In this document: positions 13,001-23,880 of the stretch, piece after piece
Layout: each line of letters starts with the position of its first letter
Position numbering within the stretch: position 1 is the stretch's first letter
Origin: Musa acuminata AAA Group
Lineage: Eukaryota > Streptophyta > Magnoliopsida > Zingiberales > Musaceae
Assembly: GCF_036884655.1 (NCBI RefSeq)
Contig: NC_088357.1
Span: 43,347,501-43,411,500, forward strand
Length of the DNA stretch: 64,000 nt
Reading direction: 5' to 3'
Position numbers and translations under genes: made by a program
Notes under the pieces: model-generated
Databases searched by the model: none
Told to the model about the DNA's origin: nothing
What the model saw: only the letters and a program-made list of their open reading frames with translations

Positions 13001-13636
13001 GAACAATGGCCTCCCTTTCTTCTGGTCTGCTAATTGCCTCATGATATATGTGGAAGATCTGCAATCCTCGTTGTTGCTCTTCATCCGTTGGTCTCATATC
13101 TGAGAGTCCAATGCTTCTGCTACAGTCTATCATTCCTACTGAATCAGTGACATTGATAGGCGGAAGAGGGTGGAGCTATCATTCCTCGAACTATATTTGT
13201 CTCCTTCAGTTTTTTCGGAGTTCTTCCAAGTCCTTATACATTGACTGTGATCTTAGAATTCTCGTCCCGTGTAAAGCCACTAATCTTTCTTGGAATGCCG
13301 TCTCAATTGCTTGCTCATTGGATTTGAATGTACGATCTACCAAATCCGCAAAAAGCTCTCTAGATCTAATTGTTTGTTTCCATCGTTGACTTCTCATGTC
13401 AGGGGTTCAGGTGGTACACAAGAAGACTCCGGATCGACGAGGACGGGGACGTGGCGAACGAGTTCCTGGACGAAGTTGCACCTGAGGTCTCACCCGAGAA
13501 CCTCGTAGTACTTCCCAAGTTCCAGGTGAAGCACAACACCCAGCCCACCGCCATGGCCATGAGAAAGCAGGTCATCGCGGTGGACGGGAACATCCACCAG
13601 AGCCTGGAGTACCAGGGAAAATTGCAGTGGGCATGA
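10043..13636 (+). CDS. Conserved plant protein of unknown function, two exons (167 aa)
   Basis: Exon 1 is 10043-10312 and ends GGC GTC CAG before GTACTG. Exon 2 is 13403-13636 after TCATGTCAG and ends TGA. Both junctions are phase 0, giving ..EGGVQ/GFRWYTRRL... The N-terminus starts MRLLRRIAGLLGLA, followed by a glycine/serine-rich low-complexity part (about 28-60). The conserved-looking half is in exon 2: GFRWYTRRLRIDEDGDVANE, then a short segment rich in V/P/Q ending ..SLEYQGKLQW-A. I recall similar small plant proteins but cannot assign a function. An in-frame upstream ATG exists (9950). The 10043 start is preferred because the amphipathic MRLLRRI start looks like a family N-terminus. The 3.09-kb intron holds a 227-bp tandem array. 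The LEA gene on the opposite strand ends 113 bp downstream. Confidence 0.75.
10805..11695. repeat. 227-bp tandem array, about 3.9 copies, inside an intron
   Basis: The word agaaattattagtttttgaa begins at 10811, 11038, 11265 and 11492, an exact period of 227 bp, with only scattered substitutions between copies. A further fragment (ggcacttgtgtatgct..) recurs at about 11877-11905. The array makes up nearly a third of the 3.1-kb intron of the unknown two-exon gene. Confidence 0.92.
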
Positions 13637-13749
13637 TGAAAGATGAACCCACACCACCACCAGATTCTTGTAGTATGTTCTTTATTGCCGTACATGAACA
13701 CATACTAATTGTACACGAAGGACGTGACGGAAACAGAAACATTCTAGTT

Positions 13750-14094
13750 CTAGTACTTGGTGGCTGCAGGTCGGACGCTGGAAACCGGGAAGGTCGGCAC
13801 GGCTACTCCCGGAGGAGTCGGAGTGGCGGCGCCGATTGGCAGGTGGTGATGGCCGCCATGGAGCAAGTGGGAGCCGCGATGTGCAGCGGCGTCGTCGCTA
13901 TGCTGGGCCTTCTCCTGGTGCATTTTCATCTTGGCCTCGGCCTTCTTGGCCTTGGCCCGCTCCTCCGCTGCCACCTTCTCCTCCTTGGTCCTAGCAGCGG
14001 CCTTCTCAACCTTCTCCTCGCCCTTGACTTCGTGCTCCTTTAGCTTCTCCTTGGCGGTGCTTGCCATGTCCTTCACCTTCTTGACAGCCTGCAT
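13750..14094 (-). CDS. Late embryogenesis abundant protein, LEA_1 (D-113/group 4) type
   Basis: A 114-aa, very hydrophilic protein from one uninterrupted frame. It starts MQAVKKVKDMASTAKEKLKE, the hallmark start of LEA_1 proteins. A Lys/Glu/Ala-rich helical-propensity region to about residue 65 (..ARTKEEK..AKAKKAEAKMKMHQEKA) follows, then a His/Gly/Pro-rich disordered tail (GGHHHLPIG). Proteins of this family are disordered in water, fold on drying and protect enzymes and membranes in seeds and stressed tissue. The length matches short LEA_1 members such as Arabidopsis LEA6/LEA18. The gene is convergent with the unknown gene upstream, with 113 bp between the two stop codons. The plus-strand open frames across it are antisense shadows. 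Confidence 0.93.
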   Translation of the reverse strand: MQAVKKVKDMASTAKEKLKEHEVKGEEKVEKAAARTKEEKVAAEERAKAKKAEAKMKMHQEKAQHSDDAAAHRGSHLLHGGHHHLPIGAATPTPPGVAVPTFPVSSVRPAATKY

Positions 14095-15054
14095 TTCGAT
14101 GTATGTCTGCTACCTGCGTGATCTATTGATTGATAATAACCTGGAGGAGTATGAGAGCAGGTGCCATTGTGCTTTATATGTATACAGGTCGGGGAGGGTA
14201 AACGTTGATGGGGTGAACTACGTGGAATGCATGCAGCTCATGTCGAGTCTTCTACTGCCATGTTTTCGAGTGAAAAGGTAACACGTGGAAGTAGGCTGAG
14301 TGGTAAGACACATGGCATGATAACATTTGATTTTGTTGTTCTTATCTCATCTTAGGAAACATTTCCTGGACACAACCTGCTGCTCCTCCGAGCTGATTTC
14401 ATATTACTCTTTATATTTAATAATTTGATCCTTCGTATCATCGATTATACTAACAGAAAATATCGAATGTGTTATCATATATAAAAAATATTTTTTTAAA
14501 AAATAATTTTATAATTATTATTTTTATCATCCAAAAATATTAATTTTACATAAGATAATTTTTATAAAAAATTAGTTATTTTTCTTTGACTTCGTCTTCT
14601 CCTTCGGTTTTGTTATCCTACTTTATTTCTCTTTCCTCTTACATTTTTCCTTTACCCTTTTCAATGTAGGAGTTACGTCTATCGTGCACTGTTAGCTTTG
14701 GGCTCTCTTAGAGAAGGAAGATTTTTCCAACGACTTTGAGTTCGACGTTGAGATTGACGTTGCCATGGTCAATCCTTGCCCATCGTGCCTATGTCGATTC
14801 GAGAGTATAGAAGAAGGTTATATACTCTAACCGCGACAACTTCATCGGCAATTGGGTGGGTTGGTCTTGACATATGCGGCTATCATGACATCTTCTGCAT
14901 CATGTGTTAGGATCGAGAGCACTAAGAGGGGGGGGGGGGGTGAATTAGTGCAGCGGAAATCTTTCAGCGATTAAAAATGAAAGCTGCGTTCGTTTGATAA
15001 AAACTATTTTGATGCAAAAGCCGATTCTAAGAATACTTATGATTAAGTGCAGTT

Positions 15055-15420
15055 TATGTCTAAACACAGTTTGCGTCTAAATGCAGTTTGTGTCTAAATG
15101 CAGATTGCGTCTAAGCGCAGTTTGCGTCTAAGATCATATTGCGTTTGAGCGCAGTGCAGTTTGCGTCTAAACGCAGTTTTACGTCTAAACATAGTTTTAC
15201 GTCTAAACGTAGTTTTACGTCTAAACGCAGTTTGCGTCTAAACGCAGTTTTACGTCTAAACGTAGTTTTACGTCTAAACGCAGTTTGCGTCTAAACGCAG
15301 TTTTACGTCTAAACGTAGTTTTACATCTAAACGTAGTTTTACGTTTAAAAGTAGTTTACGTCTAAAACACAGTTTTACGTCTAAACACAGTTTGTGCAGT
15401 TTATGTCTAAACGCAGTTTT
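15055..15420. repeat. ~17-22-bp minisatellite (cgtctaaacgcagtttta type)
   Basis: More than fifteen short units alternate between gtctaaacgcagtttgc and acgtctaaacgtagtttt. Spacing is irregular and units diverge, with no unique spacers, so this is not a CRISPR array. Confidence 0.9.
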
Positions 15421-16014
15421 AAAGGGATCTGAACTTAGAAACTTCGTTCATAAAAGCGCAGAAGACAGTTTTGCAGAATCAAAACGTAAACGTAAACTGT
15501 AATGTATGAAAACACCGATTTACGTCTGAATGCAGATTCGGAAAGATCAGCACTTAGAAACTTGTTCGTAAAGGCGCAGAGAGCAGTAGCTATGTAGGAG
15601 GTTTGCAGTAATGATAAAGTGCTCAAAATAAACGCAAACCAGAGATTTAGAGTGGTTCGGTCAGTCTTGACCTACTCCACTTTTGGCTTCCTCCACCGAC
15701 GAGGTCACCGACATCAACTAGAGGCCTTCCTTCAATAGGCGAAGGCCAACTGCCCTTTTATAGATTCACTCCTTTTGATGGGCTCAGGAGACAACCCTTA
15801 CAAGACCTTTATCTCCTCTCTTTACAACTCAAGACTTGAAGAACAGAAAGAGGAGAACTTTAGGACTTTTCACAAATTTGAGCTCTTAGAATCACAGAAA
15901 AGATCAGAATTCGGTGTAGGTCTGTTTCTTTTCAGTGTTGAATGGATGGGGTATTTATAGGCCCAAACCCAATTCAAATTTGGAGCTCAAAACGATCAAA
16001 TCCCGGAATTCCGG

Positions 16015-16375
16015 GATCAGGCGGTTGCACCTCCTGACTGGAGAGGTTGCACCGCCTGGCAGAGCTCGAAGACTGAGCCCAGGCGGTTGCACCTCTGTGT
16101 CAGGGGCGGTTGCACCTCTTGAGTCTGGCTCGGAGACTGAGCCCCAGGCGGTGCCACCTCTTGACTGAGGCGGTTGCACCTCTCTGCCAGAGCTCGAAGA
16201 CCGAGCTCAGGCGGTGCCACCTCTCTGTCAGGGAGGTTGCACCGCCCAGTCTAGCTCGAAGACCGAGCTCAGGCGGTGCCACCTCCTGGCTGGGGCGGTT
16301 GCACCGCCCAGTCTCGCTGGGAGGCTTAGCCCAAGCAGTGCCACCTCCTGGCCTAGGCGGTTGCACCTCCTGGTG
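16015..16375. repeat. ~30-40-bp degenerate repeats rich in GGCGGTTGCACC
   Basis: About ten repeats of aggcggttgcacctcctg or aggcggtgccacctc alternate with agctcgaagaccgagctc-type palindromic links. The GC-rich, self-complementary words generate chance open frames on both strands that should not be annotated as genes. Confidence 0.85.
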
Positions 16376-16896
16376 TAATCAGGGTCCGAATGGTTGGCTC
16401 CATTCGGCCCAATTTCAGTCTTTCAGGGGCCCAATTGCCCCAAGATTAAGCTAATGGGATCACCTCCCATTTTCCAACTTAATCAACGTGCTAACTACGA
16501 TTAGATCTAAGACAATTTCTGCAGCTTTGCTTCGGTGCGTCAATCGCTTCTTCCGGCGAGTTTCCGACGAACTTCCGTCGATCATCCGATGAACCCTCGG
16601 TGATGCTCCTGCGGACTTTCGGCAAACTCCTGGACTTTGCGACGATCCACTTGGCGAGTTCCGACGAGCTTTGCTTGGCAAGCTTCTGGACTTCTCGGAT
16701 CTGTTCTTGCAGAACCTCCGACGACCGTCCGAACTTCCGTCGAACTCTCGAACTCCTAACGTGATCATGAACTTGACTCCGGCGCAACTTTTGCTGCTTG
16801 TATAATTTTCATCGTAGTTAATCCTGCACACTTATCTCAACACATAGATTAGACAACAAATGACAATTGACTTCAACATCAAAATCCGAGATTCAA

Positions 16897-17373
16897 CATC
16901 GTGATGCTTAACAAACCCTTGCTCAATGTCGTCGTCGATGTCAACCTTAATAGTGTCGATACCTCTTCGCAGAGCTCAAGCTCTTGAGTGACATTGCCCA
17001 TGTCCGTATCAACTCTAGTCACTTTTGTAGCATCATCGTCCAAAACATCTCTCATCTCAAACTCCTCCACGAGCTCGACTCTAGCAACAATCGCTTCATT
17101 AGCTTGTTCCCGGACGTTGCCCTTCGCCTACCATTGCTTAAGTACCCTGGCCTTCAATTCAATGACTTTAGAGGAGTGCTCTTCAAGAAGGAGCTCGACA
17201 TCATATTCTTGAACGATAACTATTTCAGCTCTTTGATGTCTAACAACTTTGGCAACTCCAAAGCCTTCATCGTCATCATTGTCAACAATAAAATCCATGG
17301 TTGCCTTCAAAGCAACATTGGCAAGATAGCGACCACCCTCAACGAGAACGATGAACAAGCTTTCAAGATTTAA
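16897..17373 (+). pseudogene. Leucine-rich-repeat extensin (LRX/PEX-like) gene fragment, broken
   Basis: The translated frame 16984-17373 has the ordered words of the LRX LRR domain: HLKLLHELDSSNNRF, then FPDVALRLPLLKY, LQFNDFRGVL, KKELDIIFLNDNYF, NNFGNSKAF and NNKIHGCLQSNIGK. In LRX proteins this domain binds RALF peptides at the cell wall. The part before 16984 (VVDVNLNSVD..) continues the homology in another frame, so a frameshift/stop lies near 16980. The signal peptide, N-terminal cysteine region and extensin tail are missing. It abuts the end of the upstream repeat element, which suggests a captured or stranded fragment. Confidence 0.75.
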
Positions 17374-17579
17374 TCAAAACTTTCTCCTCCTAATAGGCCA
17401 TTCAGGAGGATAACGAAGTCAAAAAAGGATAGTGAAGCTTTCACAGAAAATATCTTTAAATTAATATTTTTGGACGGTGAGAATAATGGCTATAAAATTA
17501 TCTTTTTATTCCTTTTATAGCATATCATTTTCTGCACATGGAAACATATGCGATATCTTCTAGCAAAAGAGTTGACAGC

Positions 17580-18015
17580 ATGAAGAGAAACGAGCTCGAC
17601 CCTAGCAACAATCGCTTAATTAGCTCGTTCTCGGACGTTGCCTTTCGCTTACCATCGCTTACAACTTTGGCAACTCCAAAGCCTTCATTGTCATCATCAC
17701 CAACAATAAAATCTATGATTGCCTTCCAAGCAACATTGGCAAGATAGTGGCCACTCTTAAAGAGCTCGTTTTGATGAACAAGTGTTCGAGATTTAATCAA
17801 AACTTTCTCCTCTTAGTAGGCCAATCAGGAGGATAACGAAATCAGAAAAGGATAGTGAATCTTTCACATAAAATATCTTTAAATTAATATTTTTAGACTA
17901 TGAGAATAATAACTATAAAATTATCTTTTTATTCCTTTTATAGCATCATTTTCTACACATGAAAACATATGCGATATCTTATAACAAAAGAATTGACAAT
18001 ATGAAGAGAAACGAG
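17580..18015 (+). pseudogene. Second, internally deleted copy of the LRX fragment and its 3' flank
   Basis: The stretch gagctcgaccctagcaacaa repeats the one near 17069. After ..ttaccatcgctta it jumps straight to acaactttggcaactcc, losing about 115 bp present in the first copy. The 3' flank is also repeated (ataaaattatctttttattc near 17495 and 17917; cgatatctt..gagaaacgag at about 17550 and 17970). This is a tandem duplication of roughly 0.5 kb after the fragment was already non-functional. Confidence 0.7.
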
Positions 18016-18249
18016 ATTAAATGTTTCACTTGCATAAGTATAAGGACCGTAATGCTAAGTATAGCTAACTATATATATATATAAATAAAATCTTTATTTT
18101 GCTTAATTTGATACTTTAATAAAATATATATATATATATATATATATATGAAAATTTTGGCATTAGATACCCCCAACATATGCATTTGATCGCAATTGAA
18201 CTCAAGAGAAGAAGTCAGAAATCTTCATCATCAAAATCAAAACTCCTAT
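18016..18249. other. Short intergenic stretch with (AT)n
   Basis: AT-rich spacer with TA runs at about 18071-18082 and 18124-18150. It is the presumed 3' UTR/terminator side of the 5-phosphatase gene on the minus strand. Confidence 0.5.
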
Positions 18250-18499
18250 CTACAAGTTCTTCTCAGATATCAACCCAGCAGTGGTGAAGTTTAACACCCT
18301 CTCCAATTTCCTCTGGTTAAGGACTTCGACTTCTACCAGGAACACAGAACTAACAGGGCGGTGATCGGAGAGGCTCTGCTCAGATCTCCAGTACGATAGC
18401 TGTTTGATTCCCTTCCCCAACCACACAATGCGATCGCACCTGAAAGATCATGCAAGACACGGTTGGCTTCCTTTGAAGCACAGGAAGATACTGGAGTGT

Positions 18500-18533
<34 letters not shown>

Positions 18534-21500
18534 CCACGCAGGGGACCTCCTTTTCTCCCCCTCTCTTGCATCCTCTCCAACATATCTGTTGGAATTACTC
18601 TCGTACTTGTAGGTGGGTGGAAAAGTAATCAACCCTTCCTTCCATCCATCGAATGTGTGGCCACTTCTCAGCTCGTTGCTCAGCTGCCACAATGATCGAA
18701 ATGAGATCATTTCATCATCAGCATCGCAAGGAACATGCATCGGTACCTGATCAAACTTCATGAGCTCATCCCACCGTCGTGAAGCAACCAGACCTCTGAT
18801 CTCAGCGTCCGGCATTGTCAGGCGATAGTTCAAGTCCCCCAACCAGAAGATTCGACTGTTTCATTCATGAGATCAAACCGGGGAATGCTATAAGCGGACC
18901 AAGAACAGCTCCATGGATATAATACTTACTCATGAGACGGAATCGTCTGTGGATGATCGGCATTCATGGCGGATGCGAACCGCGTGCGCTGAAGGATGTC
19001 GTAAACGTCGGAGTTCCGCTTGTGTTGATCCCCCTCCTTGTGGCCGGACGTGAGGTGAGAGCAGACGAAGCACAGACGCGTTTGGAAGAGAGTCATGCTC
19101 ACAGAAACCGATCCCTGCACCATTTCCATGGAAACAGCTGAGCACCGGATGTTTGCGCTACGATTCCGGAGAGGAGAAGACACGACACCTTGTTGCCCAT
19201 GTAGCCCAAGAGTCCAACGCCCACCGGTGAGACCTTCAGGTTGTTCACGTGCCTGCGCAGCCTCCGGCACACCCAGACCGAGACGTAGATGCCCACCATC
19301 TGCTTGCTGACGACGCGAGAGTATCTGGAGCGCGGCCGTGATCTCTGTTCGTCCGCGTCAGCTTCGTCGCTCTTCGCTTCCTCTTCGGAGGACCTGTCGG
19401 AGATGTCGTTCACGGAATCGAGAACATCGGCTGCCACTTGCTGCTCTGACCACAGCATTCCGAGGTTCCCCGAGCTGTGGCACACTCTCTTCAGCCCTGC
19501 ATTGATGGCCAGATTGCAAGGCTCCAACACCTGAGCCTCTTCCAGCCAATCCAATCCGATTCTGGCAGAACTGCTGAACACCCTTCTCAGTCTCTTGCCG
19601 GATGTCAGCACTTGATGTGGCGTATCTAGTGAATACTCAGGCCAGTCTAGCTTGATGCCACCATCACTGGTGTTGGTCTTCTTCCGGTTGAGCTTACCGT
19701 AGTCGTCGGTGCCAGTAGTCAGTAGAGATGCTGCCTCCTTGTTGTCTGTGTCAGCATCAGCAGGAGTTGAGGACATGGATGCAGCCGAGGGAGGAGCACT
19801 GTAGCTTTTGCAGAGTGCCTTGGGCTGCAAAGACTTGTTGAGTGTTCTCCTTATGATCTCCTCCCACTTCTGGATTGGCCTGTTGTCCTCAGCTCCGAGA
19901 ACATTGCCGGCATTCAAGGGGACTACCTCTTGGAAGCTGCAAGAGGAGATCACTTGAGCAACTAGAAGATTGTTGAGTGACAGATACAGTTTTGATGATG
20001 AGCATCTACTTACCCAAGAACATACATATCAGCAGGTTCTTTGGTGTCAAGCCATTCATCAAGCTCAAGATCCCCCACTGGGAACCTTCCCGCGACGTTC
20101 CATGTGCCGACCATCACCCTATCGATCGAAGAAGGAGAACAAACACCGATCAATACTCCGAGTGTTGTGATCCAGTTTTCTTGAGACTAATGGTGGACCA
20201 AAATTTCAAGAACTCGATGGGGTATCAGATCCAAACCTCACATCTTTGTTAGTTATGTAGTTAAAACGCAGAGTTTCAGATTTTCTTCTCCGAATTCTTG
20301 ACAATGGAATTCTTGTTTCTGTTTCTGGAGTGTTTGACACAAGAACAAGAAGTCAATTCACGAGAACAAACTCAAGCAGATCTAACCAAGTGATTCAAGA
20401 TATTGGTAAGTAATGTATTTATAATTGTTTCGCAGAAAAATGCTATGTATATATATATATATGGTTTCTAAAAGCTCATATCCATGGCAAGGGAATTCTT
20501 GTCTCTGTTTCTGGAGTGTTTGACACAAGAACAAGAAGTCAATGCACGAGAACAAACCAAGCAGATCTAACCAATTGGTAAGTAATGTATTTATAATTGT
20601 TTCACAGAAAAATGCTATGTATGAATATAGTTTCTAAAGCTCATATCCATGACAAGGGAATTATTGTCTCTGTTTCTGGAGTGTTTGACACAAGAACAAG
20701 AAGTCAATGCATGAGAACAAACTCAAGCAGATCTAATCAAGCGATTCAAGAAATTGGTAAGTATTGTATTTATAATTGTTTCACAGAAAAATGCTATGTA
20801 TGAATATAGTTTCTAAAGCTCATATCCATGACAAGGGAATTATTGTCTCTGTTTCTGGAGTGTTTGACACAAGAACAAGAAGTCAATAATGCATGAGAAC
20901 AAACTCAAGCAGATCTAATCAAGCGATTCAAGAAATTGGTAAGTAATGTCTTTATAATTGTTTCACAGAAAATGCTATGTATGTATATAGTTTCTAAAGC
21001 TCATATCCATGTTCTACATGATGCTTATCAGTGCTTCATCCAACATGATTTTGTTTTATTCTTGCATGGTTGGATTACATGAAAATTTCTTCCAAACTTG
21101 TAGGAGCACTGAGTAAAATCTGGGGTCAAATTCCAAGTCCTGTTTACTACAAGATCTCAAACATGAAATTGTTGGAAGTCCAATGAAATCTGTACCAAAC
21201 AATACATCTAAACCTGATAGTGGTTGTGAATAGTAGCTAATCCTTCTAAATCAAGCTGTATCATTTTTTTCAACCAATGCTTGACTTGTTGCAGGACATG
21301 AGAAATATATTGCTGAAGCACAGCTAATGTAAACATCAAGAGATCAAAATTCTGGCATGGAAAACAAGAAACACAGTCCGTGATTCCATCTATCGGTTTG
21401 TCGGTACCTGATGCATGAGGTTTGTATTCATCTTTGCTTCCTACTGCTTCAAGAAATGAAGCCATGCTTGAGATCCTTGCATCTTGGACTGTAGAAGAGT

Positions 21501-21816
21501 AGCACGCAAGTAGTTTGAATGGCAGTGTGATCAGCTTGAACAAACTAGAATTGCATCCTCATTAACATTCATCTAAACTAACCATCATCGTCGCTCTCGG
21601 TGTCGACCTCATCCTCGCTGAATTCATGCACCTTTGGCTTGATGTTGAGCCACTTCCTCATTACTATAGAGGGCCAGAAGGACTGATCACAGACAGAGCA
21701 GCAACAGCACAAGCAGAGCAGTTAAGACCTTGTCACCGATCAACAAAAAGCAATTCAACAAACACTGGACAGGCAAAGAGCAGCACCTCAGAGCGCCGGC
21801 CTTTCCTGGTTCTCAT
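18250..21816 (-). CDS. Type I inositol polyphosphate 5-phosphatase, nine exons (615 aa)
   Basis: Hydrolyses the 5-phosphate of inositol phosphates or phosphoinositides. Minus-strand exons: 21816-21787, 21682-21583, 21488-21408, 20324-20237, 20118-20014, 19936-19189, 19114-18930, 18855-18535, 18439-18250. All are bounded by GT..AG and all phases agree, giving 615 codons plus stop. The N-terminus [28 protein letters not shown] and the basic [11 protein letters not shown] (80-90) are typical of plant type I 5PTases. Catalytic landmarks follow in order: [13 protein letters not shown] (101-), GFQEVVPLN (135-143), YMGNKGSVSVSM (380-391), WLGDLNYRL (450-458), SPAWCDRIVW (550-559) and SDHRPV (577-582). 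The extended region between FQEVVPLN and YMGNKG is poorly conserved, as in relatives. The last intron carries a GA/CT run. Which Arabidopsis member is the orthologue cannot be decided by eye. Confidence 0.92.
20311..21010. repeat. 165-186-bp tandem repeats duplicating a splice acceptor in intron 3 of the 5-phosphatase gene
   Basis: The word ctgtttctggagtgtttgac occurs at 20319 (the real exon-4 acceptor, read on minus), 20505, 20670 and 20849. Each unit continues with acaagaacaagaagtcaat.. and ends with tttctaaagctcatatccat. The three extra units lie between exon 3 and exon 4 and so form a single-gene internal array. Each repeats the polypyrimidine-CAG acceptor and about the first 20 nt of exon 4. 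Confidence 0.92.
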
Positions 21817-22812
21817 GGTCTCCTCTCCTCTTCTACGACTCGGATCGGGGTCTCGCGAGCGGCCCAAGTTACTATAAATGCAGAGTGCACCGACGACATC
21901 AAATCAAAAGAAGAGTCCTCCCCGATGGCGTAACCGATGACCTCCAATCGATGCTCGAAAAAGGAGGCAACGTACGACCAAAAGGTGCTCGAGAAAAGGA
22001 GGGGCGGCAAGCATGTGGCGGAGGCGGAGACCTGGGCGCCCGAAATCTTCAAACTTGCTGACTCCACGGATCAACCAGAACCGCGGGATCTGCTCGCCAG
22101 CTTCCTCTCCGTTTCCTGGCTGTGCTGGGCATCGTCGTCGGCACAGAAAAGGATGCGCATGTCGCTCCAACAGCGATCAACTTGGCCAACGCAGGTCATG
22201 CGCGGTATGAACCGTTGAGCGAGTGGGAAAGACAGCGACCGGCACGACCGCTACATCTCGAACTAACCGAAAGCGACCGGGGCGCAGGGGACGGAGGTGT
22301 AGACATGGAACAACAGTAGGAGCCAGTCTGCTCCACAACTTGGAAGCCCATGGATGGAGCCAATGGGTTGGAGACAGCTACAGGAGGCAATGGGAGGTGC
22401 AGAATTTAGAGCAGCGAAGAGTGTAGCCATGCACAAGGCAACAAAGAAGAACAAAGAAGGAAGGTGGTGGTGGAATATTATGTACAGCTACAAGGACAGT
22501 GATACTGTGTTGGACTTGTGCGCTCATATATCCTATAACAATAACTGTTCTATGGCGGTGTATGCCTGCAGTTGCAGATATCAAAAAGGACGACGTAAAG
22601 AGGAGAGGAAGAAGAAAGTTTCTTCCATCATGTCATTCATTGGCTGATGGTGTGAGTGAGACTGGCAGAGGAAAAGTGTGGCTGAGGTGGTGGAGGCATG
22701 CATATAAACAGCACATCCATGGCAGTGATGTCTACATCAACTTTGGAACCAACACATTCCCTTTTGCAGGACTTCATCCAGCCTTATCTTCTACAGGCAA
22801 AACTACAACCAG

Positions 22813-22844
<32 letters not shown>

Positions 22845-23720
22845 AAGCCATTGGTTATCTGTGTTCATAGTTTTAAGTAACATCTATCAATCAGCCTTCT
22901 CAAGGATCCAATGAAAGGTGTCTCTCAACCTACAGATTAGTTGAAGATTATAAACAGAGACATAGATATATACACTTAATTCTTTCATATCTTAGTAGAA
23001 ACACCATCAAAAACATTCTTTAAACCATTTAGTCTGAATTTGTGAACAGACCAATTACTGTTATTATCTCCTATCTCTAATGTTATTAATAAAATATTAT
23101 AAAAATAATTTATAATTTTTTTTATTATTTTTCCTTAATCTATATATTATTAATTGTGATATTTTATTACTTGTCCTATGTATTTAATTAATTATTAATG
23201 AACTAAGCATAAAAATCATAATATACTATAGTTATATAAAAAATTTAATATCAAAAACTAATATCAACCAAATATACAATACATATATTTGAATGTTGTT
23301 CATAAAGTTTTTATCTGATTTATAAGTATATTATCATCGGATCTAAAAGCTATACGATGTCGATTTATAATAAAAGTTAAATTCATCTTCTTTTCTTTTA
23401 CTATTATTTATTTGATTACTAGGTTGATTTGTTCCTGGGAGATCATATCCTATAGCTTAAGCGAGAATAAAGAATATAAAATAAGTAATTATAATAGTCT
23501 TTCTATTTTCTAAAAAAATCTATCATAATTAAATTTTTTATTAATCAATAATGAGAATCCATGTATAATAAGACCCTAAAACACACAAAATTAATAACAA
23601 TATAAAGATAATATATTTGATTTATGCTCGAACATTCAAAATAAAGTTTTGAATGCAATAACAAAGAAACCATTTGTCAAAACTTAGCCTTCATTCATAT
23701 CCTATATATAGTCTCACTTC
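21817..23720. other. Upstream region of the 5-phosphatase gene; no supported gene
   Basis: GC-richer sequence to about 22460 contains several short open frames on both strands without recognisable domains; part may be 5' UTR or promoter. A (GA)n run lies at 22815-22841. From 22950 to 23720 the sequence is very AT-rich with no gene. Confidence 0.4.
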
Positions 23721-23739
23721 TGTTAGGGCAAGTCGGTAC

Positions 23740-23880
23740 GCGTATACGTCTCTCTCTTTCTGGTTGCTTCGTCAGGTGGAGGACAAACGGAGCCCGTCGG
23801 TGGCTTTGACGGCACTGCCGACGAAACCCTAGATCTACGAGCCCGAATCCTTCCGGCGGAACCCTTTCTTTCCTCCCGTT
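23740..23880 (+). promoter_or_regulatory. Probable promoter/5' leader exon of the VPS55 gene, with telo-box
   Basis: A GC-rich island in AT-rich DNA starts with a CT-rich patch (tctctctctttct). It contains AAACCCTAGA at about 23824, the telo-box found in 5' leaders of many constitutively expressed plant genes. The first VPS55 coding exon lies 2.9 kb downstream, so a leader exon plus a long 5' UTR intron is the simplest reading. The donor site is not certain. Confidence 0.4.

Larger units (their letters stand above)
14890..16896. mobile_element. Non-coding repeat element with internal minisatellites (retroelement-like, unclassified)
   Basis: It starts near a G(12) run followed by tgaattagtgcagcggaaa and ends near ..aaaatccgagattcaacatc. 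The ending (about 16830-16893) recurs at 48540-48612 and, inverted, at 49605-49680, and again near 63440 and 63832, so it is a dispersed family. Inside are a 22-bp-type array (15055-15420) and a second array of gaggcggttgcaccgcc-like words (16015-16375). No gag or pol frame survives. It could be a non-autonomous LTR element or a solo terminal segment. Confidence 0.6.

Noticed and set aside
15055..15420. Regular short repeats resembling a CRISPR array
   Set aside because: Units are contiguous and variable with no unique spacers, and the window is plant nuclear DNA; this is a minisatellite.
16017..16454. Several open frames on both strands with repeating LHLL/RCNRP words
   Set aside because: Products of the GGCGGTTGCACC repeat array.
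22354..22647. 97-aa plus-strand frame upstream of the 5-phosphatase
   Set aside because: No domain, no splice partner and no conserved motif could be seen; insufficient to call a gene.
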